A stretch of 64,000 bases of DNA from Anaeramoeba ignava. Taxonomy: Eukaryota > Metamonada > Anaeramoebidae. Where the stretch lies: the NCBI GenBank assembly GCA_028826165.1, contig JAPDFW010000087.1:1-64000 (forward strand), given 5' to 3'. The notes under the pieces were generated by a model, which was not told the origin of the DNA, ran no database searches, and saw nothing but the letters and a program-made list of their open reading frames with translations. This document shows positions 56,701-64,000 of the stretch, one piece after another (within the stretch, counting starts at the first letter, position 1; each line of letters opens with the position of its first letter). The position numbers and the translations under genes are program-made.

Positions 56701-57536
56701 GATTTGATTATTAATTTGATTATAAATAAAATTATAAATTTAATTATAAATTTAATTATAAATTTAATTATAAATTTAATTATAAATTTAATTATAAATT
56801 TAATTATAAATTTAATTATAAATTTAATTATAAATTTAATTATAAATTTAATTATAAATTTAATTATAAATTTAATTATAAATTTTCTTTTAAATTTAAT
56901 TATAAATTTAATTATAAATTTAATTATAAATTTAATTATAAATTTTCTTTTAAATTTAATTATAAATTTAATTATATATTTAATTATATATATAATTATA
57001 AATTTAATTATAAATTTAATTATAAATTTAATTATAAATTTAATTATAAATATAATTATAAATATAATTATAAATTTGATTATTAATTTTCTTTTAAATT
57101 TTGTTTTAAATTTTGTTTTAAATTTTGTTTTAAATTTTGTTTTAAATTTTATTATAAATTTTTTTGATTACCATCAATTAAATCAGTTGAAATTGAAGGT
57201 GTTTCTGATTGAGAATTTTCATTAAAAGAAAATCTTTTTTCAGATTTCTCAGTTTCAGTTTTAGTTTCAGTTGATTGTAAATCAGTTTCTTTCTGATTTT
57301 ATTTGTGTTTATTTGATTTGAATTGTTTGAAAAAAAAAAAAGAAGAGAATTTATTTTTATTGAATAATTTTTTTTTTGTGTTAATTTTTTCATTTTATTA
57401 TTTTTTTTTATTTTCATTTCTAAATTGATGGTTGTTTTACCTTTTCTTTAGATTTCGAATTTAATTCATTTTCTTCGTGTGAATCATTTACATTTTTTTT
57501 TATAGTTTTTGAGGTATTAATTTCTGAATCAGCCAT
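53729..57536 (-). CDS. LisH-RasGEF paralogue 2 (RasGEF-N + RasGEF), intact
   Basis: Exons from the start: 57441-57536, 57172-57292, 56073-56175, 55860-56005, 55569-55722, one ending at about 55305, a RasGEF-N exon at about 55092-55245, 54584-54977, and 53729 to about 54389. The junctions I checked are in phase. Order: acidic/S-T-rich N terminus, 'SEWFGYAMREHPDILELRE' block, LisH (NNILKLVEHYLFNLGFKKTL), RasGEF-N (PIIRAGTLNKLVEELT, FLFTYSSFISPYKLFLKLI), and RasGEF with LSIFDIDEEEIARQ, SSELLNKAW, NNYHSFMAIMAGIQHPKI and CIPYIGFYLDQIT. All catalytic-core landmarks are present without a frame break, unlike paralogue 1 at 3518-6927. It presumably activates a Ras-family GTPase. The intron between exons 2 and 3 is a 12-mer array. 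Confidence 0.86.
56180..57165. repeat. AAATTTAATTAT 12-mer array (RasGEF 2 intron)
   Basis: Fills intron 56176-57171. Unit 12 nt; the flanks also carry AAATTTTGTTTT variants (56410-56470, 57090-57145). It happens to be open in one forward frame (a 257-codon stretch of L-I-I-N repeats), which is not a gene. Confidence 0.92.
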
Positions 57537-57810
57537 TTAAAAATGTCAAAAAAAAAATGAAAAGATAAAAATGAAAAAAAAAAAATGAAAAAAAAAAATT
57601 GAAAAAAAAATTTTTTTTGCTTTTTTCTTTTAATTGATTTTTGATTTTTGATTTTTGAAGAGAAATTGAAGAAAAAAGAAATTCCAAAAAAAGAAAACGA
57701 ACAAAAAAAAAAAAGGAACAAGAAATTCATTTGAAAAAATTTTTTCAATTTAAGATGTTTGATCAATTTTTTCAAATTTTTTTTTAAAGGAGATTTAAAA
57801 GAATCAAACA
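57537..57810 (-). promoter_or_regulatory. 5' flank of LisH-RasGEF 2
   Basis: Starts with the repeated A-run/ATGAAAAAAA block (57545-57605), then an A-to-T switch. No other gene is supported; the open frame on the minus strand here is K/F homopolymer. Confidence 0.4.
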
Positions 57811-58480
57811 AATCCTAAATAAATTAAATCAATTAAATTAATAAATAAAATCAATTAATTAAATCAAATTAAATTAAATTAAAATAATTAAAATAATTAA
57901 ATCAATCAAATCAATTAAATTAAATCAATAATTAAATCAATAATTAAATCAATAAATTAAATTAAATTAAATCAAATTAAATCAATAAATAAATCAATAA
58001 AATTAAATTAATTAAATTAAATTAATTAAATCAATTAATTAAAATTAAATCAATTAAATTAATTAAATCAAATAATTAAATCAATTAAATATTTAAATCA
58101 AATTAAATCAATAAATTCAATAAATTAAATCATAAATTAAATTAAATTAAATTAAACTCAAATTAAATCAAATTAAATCAAATCAATTAAATCAATCAAA
58201 TATTTAAATCAATCAAATTAAATCAATAAATAAAATTAATTAAATTAAATTAAATCAATTAAATAAATCAATTAAATCAATAAATAAATCAATAAATTAA
58301 ATTAATCAAATTAATTAAATTAATTAAATCAAATTAAATTAATTAAATCAATTAATTAAAATTAAATCAAATTAAATCAAATTAAATCAATAATTAAATC
58401 AATCAAATATTTAAATCAAATTAAATTAATTAAATTAAATTAAATCAATTAAATAAATCAATTAAATCAATAAATAAAAT
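57811..58480. repeat. AATTAAATC / AATAAATAAATC irregular array (intergenic)
   Basis: About 670 bp of short AT units (AATTAAATCAATTAAATC, AATAAATC) without a fixed period, between the RasGEF 2 promoter and the 3' end of the nuclease gene. Confidence 0.85.
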
Positions 58481-58512
58481 ATTTGGGATAAAGTTTAAGA
58501 ATAAAAGAATAA

Positions 58513-60620
58513 TTACATGAAAAATGATAAAATTGGTGAAATTAAACTTCCAGCATTAATTTTACTTAAATCCAAATCAATAACAACTGGGTAATGATCA
58601 CTATTATAATTAATAAAAGGATAAGAAAGATTAGGGGAATGATAAATAAAAGCATTTTCAACACAATTCAACAAATTTTGAGTGAATAAAATATGATCAA
58701 TTTGAGTATCTTCACCAGGAAAATCATTCACATCATTTGAGTTTTTATCCCACCAAGCTGAATATCTCATATCTTGTGACATTTTTGTTGCGGTGTTTAT
58801 CAACTTGTTGTTACTTCCATATTGTCCTTCCCTAAGAAATCGAAGTACTCTTGATGTTGGTTGATCATTATTAATATCTGGAACTGCATCTGAATAATCC
58901 TATTTTCCCAAAATGTAAATATTTTGCAATTTGAATTTTGATTTTGATTTTTATTTTATTTTGATTTTAAATTTGAATTTTGATTTTGATTTTGAATTTA
59001 AATTTGAATTTTGATTTTGATTTTGAATTTGAATTTGAATTTGATTTTGAATTTGATTTTGATTTTGATTTTGATTTTGAATTTGAATTTGAATTGAAAA
59101 CTACATTTAAATCACCCATAAGCATAATTTCTCTTCCTTTTGCAAATCCTTCAGTTTCAGCTAAATTACGAAGAACTAATGCTTGAGCTTCTCTCAATGC
59201 ACCTAAAATTCAAATTCAAATTAAAATTCAAATTAAAATTCAAATTAAAATTATTAAAATTATTATTTGATTTTAAGTTGAAAATTAATATACAAGGTTC
59301 AGCTGTTGTTGGAAATGCTCTCAAATGAGCAGCAACAAAAAGTATTTCCTTTCCTCCAACATTAAATAATGCGTATTGATTTTTTGAAACTCCATAATCA
59401 CTTCCAGTACCAGTATATCCACATTGTGAATCATTAACTGGATACCAAACTCGATAATCAGTTCTTAATAGAGCATCTGTTACACTTGAACTTTTATTAA
59501 TTAATTTGAATTTTAATTTTGATTTTAATTTTGATTTTGATTTTGATTTTGATTTTCATTTTGATTTTGAATTTAAATTTGAATTTTGATTTTGATTTTG
59601 ATTTTGATTTTGAATTTGAATTTGAATTTGAATTTGATTTTGATTTTTATTTTGATTTTGATTTTGATTTTGAATTTGATTTTGATTTTGATTTTGAATT
59701 TAAATTTGAATTTGATTTTGAATTTGATTTTGATTTTGAATTTAAATTTGAATTTTAAATTTGATTTTGATTTTGATTTTGAATTTAAATTTGATTTTGA
59801 AATTAATATAAAAAGTACTTAAAAGGAACAGGATCAACTCTAGTTAAAAGTGCAGTTTGTTGTTTTGTGGAATAATCTTTTCCTTTAACTAAATAATAAT
59901 TATAACCAAATCCAGCAGGAAGTAAATCAATAATTCTAGATAAAATTGAGCAATCTTCTACTTCATAAAGTGACAGAAAATCACAATTAATTTGTTCAAT
60001 AACTTTCGTTACATTTTGAAGATGATAAGTAGCAACTGTTGCATTATCCCAAGGCGAACCAGTTGACGAATCATTAATTCCATCACTTTTTAATTTTAAT
60101 TTTAATTTTAATTTTAATTTTGATTTTAATATTAATTTTTGATTTAAATTTTAATTTTATTTTTAAATTTAATTTTAATTTTAATTTTAATTTGAATTTT
60201 AATTTTGATTTTAATTTTGATTTTAATTTTAATTTTAATTTTAATTTTAATTTTAATTTTAATTTTAATTTTAATTTTAATTTTAATTTTAATTTCAATT
60301 TAAATTTTGATTTTAATTTGAATTTTAATTTTGATTTTAATTATTTTAATTTTAATTTAAATTTTAATTTTAATTTTAATTTTGATTTTAATTTTAATTT
60401 TAATTTTAATTTTAATTATAATTTTAATTTTAATTTTAATTTTAATTTTGATTTTGATTTAAAATTTTTACAATAGAAATTTAACATTAAAAGAGCAAAC
60501 TCGAAATTTTGTTTTATCTGCTCTTCTGTCTCCTTGTTCGTTAAGTGTGTTACAATCAAAAGTTTGTGGTCTAACGGAAAAAAGAAATGTCAAAAAAACA
60601 ATAACAACAATCAATTTCAT
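58513..60620 (-). CDS. Secreted endonuclease/exonuclease/phosphatase (DNase I-like fold)
   Basis: Five exons (60472-60620, 59819-60085, 59294-59490, 59105-59202, 58513-58899) join in perfect phase to 365 aa. A signal peptide MKLIVVIVFLTFLFSV starts the protein. EEP-fold motifs: 'RVCSFNVKFLF' (strand with Asn), 'DFLSLYEVEDC' (metal-binding Glu), 'TKQQTALLTRVDPVP', 'LFVAAHLRAFP' (His), 'REIMLMGDLN' (catalytic Asp/Asn), 'EDTQIDHILF' and the terminal 'NSDHYPVVIDL' (catalytic Asp-His). The family hydrolyses phosphodiesters (nucleic acid or lipid headgroup). With a signal peptide, a secreted or vacuolar nuclease is likely, but I cannot distinguish it from other EEP phosphodiesterases. At least three of the four introns are filled with hexamer repeats. 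Confidence 0.86.
58925..59098. repeat. GATTTT/GAATTT hexamer array (nuclease intron 4)
   Basis: Occupies most of intron 58900-59104. It is a forward-strand run of TTTGAT and TTTGAA units, so the minus (gene) strand reads as CAAAAT-type repeats. Confidence 0.85.
59508..59812. repeat. GATTTT/GAATTT hexamer array (nuclease intron 2)
   Basis: Occupies most of intron 59491-59818. Same hexamer mixture as intron 4 of the same gene, unlike the TTTTAA type in intron 1. Confidence 0.85.
60090..60465. repeat. TTTTAA hexamer array (nuclease intron 1)
   Basis: Fills intron 60086-60471, which splits the codon after 'FNVKFL'. Scattered TTTTGA and AATTTAAATT variants. Confidence 0.88.
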
Positions 60621-60699
60621 TTTTAATTTATTTGAAAAAAAGAAAAATGGAAAAATGAAAAAATTTTTTTTGTTTTTTTAAAAATTATTCATCAAAAAA

Positions 60700-62840
60700 A
60701 CATTTGTAGATCAAAATTAAAATATGGCAAAAACACTTAAAATTCTTTTTAGATTAAATTAAATCTAAATACATTCAAATTGATTAATTAATTAGATTAA
60801 AATATTTATTGATCAAATAATATATTCAATTTATAAATATTTTAATAAAAAAATATTAAAATTTAATATTATATTTAATATTAATTTATTATTAAATTAA
60901 TTATAAATAATTAGATTAAATTAAATCTAAATTAATTCAAATTGATTAATTAATTAGATTAAAATATTTATTGATTAAATAATATATTCAATTTATAAAT
61001 ATTTTAATAAAAAAATATTAATATTATATTTTTAAATTTTAATTTTAATTAAATTATAAATAATTAGATTAAATTAAATATAAATTAACCCAAATTGAAT
61101 AATTAATTAGATTAAAATATTTATTGATTAAATAATATATTCAATTTATAAATATTTTAATAAAAAAATATTAAAATTTAATTATTATATTTAATATTAA
61201 TTTATTATTAAATTAATTATAAATAATTAGATTAAATTAAATCTAAATTAACCTCAAATTGATTAATTAATTAGATTAAAATATTTATTGATCAAATAAT
61301 ATATTCAATTTATAAATATTTTAATAAAAAAATATTAATATTTAATATTATATTTAATATTAATTTATCATTAAATTAATTATAAATAATTAGATTAAAT
61401 TAAATCTAAATTAAACTCAAATTGATTAATTAATTAGATTAAAATATTTATTGATTAAATAATATATTCAATTTATAAATATTTTAATAAAAAAATATTA
61501 ATATTTAATATTATAAATATTTTAAATTAATAATTATTAAATTAAATTTAACTCAAATTGAATAATTAATTAGATTAAAATATTTATTGATCAAATAATA
61601 TATTCAATTTATAAATATTTTAATAAAAAAATATTAAAATTTAATATTATATTTAATATTAATTTATTATTAAATCAATTATAAATAATTAGATTAAATT
61701 AAATATAAATTGATTCAAATTAAAATATTTATTGATTAAATAATATATTCAATTTATAAATATTTTAATAAAAAATATTAATATTTAATATTATATTGAA
61801 TATTAATTTATTATTAAATTAATTGTAAATAATTAGATTAAATTAAATATAAATTAATTCAATAAATAATTAGATTAAAAATATTTATTGATTAAATAAT
61901 ATATTCAATTTATAAATATTTTAATAAAAAAAATATTAATATTTAATATTGTAAATAATTAGATTAAATTAAATTTTTCAAATTTTTTCATTAAAATATT
62001 TTTATCAAATAATATATTCAATTTATAAATATTTTTAATAAAAAAATTAAAATAAAATATATTGAATATTAATTTATCATTAAATTAATTGTAAATAATT
62101 AGATTAAATTTCAAATCTTTTCAAATTAAAAATTAGATTAAAATATGGCAAACAATATTTATATAAAGATTTTAATAAAAATATTTATCACATTTAATAT
62201 TTATATTGAAACCAATAGAAATTATAAACAAAACAATAAATTGGGATGGAACAAACGATTAATTAATTAGATTAAAATATTTATTTATCAAATAATATAT
62301 TCAATTTATAAATATTTTAATAAAAAATATTAAAATTTAATATTATATTTAATATTAATTTATTATTAAATTAATTGTAAATAATTAGATTAAATTAAAT
62401 ATAAATTAACTCAAATTGATTAATTAATTAGATTAAAATATTTATTGATTAAATAATATATTCAAGTTATAAATATTTTAATAAAAATATTAATATTTGT
62501 TTAATATTAATTTAATAAATCAATTATAAATAATTATATTAAATTAAAAATAATTCAAATTGATTAATTAATTAGATTAAAATATTTATTGATCAAATAT
62601 ATTCAATTTATAAATATTTTAATAAAAATATTAAAATTTAATATTATATTTAATATTAATTTATTATTAAATCAATTGTAAATAATTATATTAAATTAAA
62701 CTCAAATTGATTAATTAATTAGATTAAAAAAATATTCAATTTATAAATATTTTAATAAAAAATATTAAAATTTAATATTATATTCAATTTAATTTATTAT
62801 TATTAAATTAAAAATTCAAAACTTTTGAATTAAATTAAAT
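60700..62840. repeat. AT satellite with ~160-bp period
   Basis: A compound unit recurs about 13 times with a spacing of roughly 140-163 bp. The landmark 'atattcaatttataaat' occurs near 60821, 60983, 61138, 61300, 61463, 61600, 61744, 61900, 62012, 62297 and 62457. Each unit combines 'gattaattaattagatt', 'aaaatatttattga', the landmark, and 'tttaatattaatttatta'. It lies in the divergent spacer between the nuclease and the secreted protein gene. Its period, composition and complexity differ from the intron 12-mers. Confidence 0.85.
62143..62260 (+). pseudogene. Decayed fragment of the downstream secreted-protein gene inside the satellite
   Basis: Aligns with 63015-63112 of the secreted-protein gene. 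Shared words in the same order are 'atatggc', 'aacaatattta/aacaacattta', 'atttatcaca', 'gaaaccaatagaaa' and 'ttgggatggaacaaacga' (62241-62258 against 63093-63110). Several indels destroy the frame. Confidence 0.7.
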
Positions 62841-62943
62841 ATAAATTGATTAATTGAAAAAAAAAGAAAGAAAAAAAGAAAAAAAAAACAATTTTTATTT
62901 TTTCATTTTTTTTTTTCACTTCTTTTTTAAAAAAGAAAAAAAA

Positions 62944-63513
62944 ATGAATAAAATAATTTTAATCACAATTTTCTTAATTGAAATTTCAAGTATTTTCACA
63001 TTAAAAACGACACCAATATGGCCAACAACATTTATAGCAGATTTCCACACAATTTATCACACTGAACCAATAGAAACAAGAACAAAACAATATTGGGATG
63101 GAACAAACGAGAAAATTCGAGATGACATTCATAAAACAGATACTTTAACAGAAACATTACTATTATTATTTGGGGAACATAAAGCATGTGAAATTCTGAA
63201 TCATACTACAAATGCTGTTTGTGGTTGTTCTGTTGATAACGGAACAATGCCTCATCCTACTTTTGATGAATGGGATTTTGTTAATAAAACAACTTATCTT
63301 CAAAAATCAGTTTTTTTGTACCAAATTCAAACTCAAACTGGTCATTCTTATATGTATTGGTGGGATGTTAATAATGCTCCTTATACTATCGCTAGAATGT
63401 GGAATTCTGCAGTAGATATTATTTATGATTCTGTTCAAATTGTTGAGCAAATTGATCCTTCTGTTTTTGTTCCACCTTCAATTTGTTCTGAAAAAAAGTT
63501 TCAAAACTTTTGA
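62944..63513 (+). CDS. Secreted protein of unknown family (possibly continues past the window)
   Basis: The start at 62944 (MNKIILITIFLIEISSIFTL) is a clear signal peptide; the longer frame from 62854 adds only a K/F-rich leader. The mature part has four or five Cys (KACEIL, VCGCSV, SICS), N-glycosylation sequons and aromatic landmarks 'PIWPTTFIADFHTIYHTEP', 'QYWDGTNEKIRDDIH', 'HSYMYWWDVNNAPYTIARMW' and 'DPSVFVPPSIC'. I do not recognise the family. It may end at the TGA at 63511-63513 (190 aa), or a donor at GTTTCAAAA (63498) may splice out the following array to an exon beyond 64000; the compositional break at KKFQNF favours the latter. Its promoter has the usual A-run/T-run pattern. A decayed copy of part of it lies upstream in the satellite. 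Confidence 0.65.
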   Translation: MNKIILITIFLIEISSIFTLKTTPIWPTTFIADFHTIYHTEPIETRTKQYWDGTNEKIRDDIHKTDTLTETLLLLFGEHKACEILNHTTNAVCGCSVDNGTMPHPTFDEWDFVNKTTYLQKSVFLYQIQTQTGHSYMYWWDVNNAPYTIARMWNSAVDIIYDSVQIVEQIDPSVFVPPSICSEKKFQNF

Positions 63514-63529
63514 ATTAAAAATTCATAAT

Positions 63530-64000
63530 TAAATTTTTATCCGATTTTCAATTCAAATTTATAATTAAATTCATAATTAAATTCAATTCAAATTTATAAT
63601 TAAATTTATAATTAAGTTTATAATTAAATTTATAATTAAATTTATAATTAAATTTATAATTAAATTTATAATTAAATTCAATTTAAATTTATAATTAAAT
63701 TTATAATCAAATTCATAATTAAATTCAATTCAAATTCATAATTAAATTCATAATTAAATTCATAATTAAATTCATAATTAAATTTATAATTACATTTATA
63801 ATTAAATTTTTATCCTATTTTCAATTCAAATTCATAATTAAATTTATAATTAAATTCAATTCAAATTCATAATTAAATTTATAATTAAATTTATAATTAA
63901 ATTTATAATTAAATTCAATTTAAATTTATAATTAAATTTATAATTAAATTTATAATTAAATTCATAATTAAATTTATAATTAAATTTATAATTAAATTTA
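63530..64000. repeat. AAATTTATAATT 12-mer array running off the window
   Basis: 12-nt units AAATTTATAATT / AAATTCATAATT with inserted AAATTCAATTC units. It begins about 15 bp after the apparent stop of the secreted-protein gene, in the position of a repeat-filled intron. Confidence 0.9.

Noticed and set aside
56452-57225. 257-codon open frame of LIIN repeats
   Set aside because: It is the forward reading of the AAATTTAATTAT array in an intron of the minus-strand LisH-RasGEF 2. It has no promoter pattern, no complexity and its open frame follows from the repeat unit.
57500-57811. Minus-strand F/K-rich frame of 103 codons
   Set aside because: Covers the promoter A/T-runs and first exon of LisH-RasGEF 2 in another frame; composition is homopolymer-driven.
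1-64000. CRISPR array
   Set aside because: The tandem repeats lack unique spacers of constant length, and the window is clearly eukaryotic with spliceosomal introns.
1-64000. tRNA or rRNA genes
   Set aside because: I found no GC-rich cloverleaf-like stretch or GGTTCGAATCC-type T-loop; the few TTCGAAT words lie within AT repeats.
1-64000. Transposons, integrated virus or telomeric repeat
   Set aside because: No transposase, integrase, reverse transcriptase or capsid-like frames, no long terminal repeats, and no TTAGGG-type array.

Overview
This is eukaryotic protist DNA: very AT-rich, with short GT..AG introns (often about 80 nt) and tightly packed genes. The proteins are full of QN/EN/NQ hexamer-encoded runs, and the gene content is amoeba-like (LisH-RasGEF, RCC1-BTB, RhoBTB, RhoGAP-SH3, filamin and FN3 repeats). 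TAA and TGA both act as stops, so the standard code fits. The mix of expanded small-GTPase regulators and RCC1-BTB proteins with QN repeats makes me think of an Anaeramoeba-like amoeba. That is inference; a dictyostelid-like amoebozoan is the alternative.

Layout. 1-1347: 3' part of an FN3-repeat membrane protein. 1624-3386: decayed RCC1-BTB gene. 3518-6927: LisH-RasGEF. 7080-12632: peptide:N-glycanase (PNGase) with two giant repeat-filled introns. 12706-16735: U-box E4 ligase (Ufd2-like). 16842-20478: RhoBTB-like pseudo-GTPase. 20503-25177: tandem RCC1-BTB cluster (one fragment, two full copies). 25189-29031: REB1/TTF1-like Myb protein. 29120-32443: importin-9-like karyopherin. 32563-40868: a 2,650-residue protein built from two [filamin-kinase-ADP-ribosyltransferase] modules, the first apparently dead and the second apparently live. 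41021-42640: basic hydrophobic protein made of 27-residue repeats. 42845-53425: talin-head/RhoGAP/SH3 protein with a 7.7-kb intron of 12-mers. 53729-57536: second LisH-RasGEF. 58513-60620: secreted endonuclease/exonuclease/phosphatase. 60700-62840: satellite of about 160 bp holding a decayed piece of the next gene. 62944 onward: unknown secreted protein, then repeats to the window edge.

I joined exons by splice signals and checked that exon phases add up. Several genes pass exactly: PNGase 421 aa, RhoBTB 677 aa, the kinase-ART giant 2,650 aa, the nuclease 365 aa. Others (LisH-RasGEF 1, importin-9, RhoGAP, Myb, E4) need small indels, mostly a single base, to be read through. These are either lesions or consensus errors in low-complexity DNA.

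The strongest novelty candidates are the double kinase-ART protein, the 27-residue-repeat protein, and the family of introns inflated by unrelated tandem repeats that share a 12-bp unit length.
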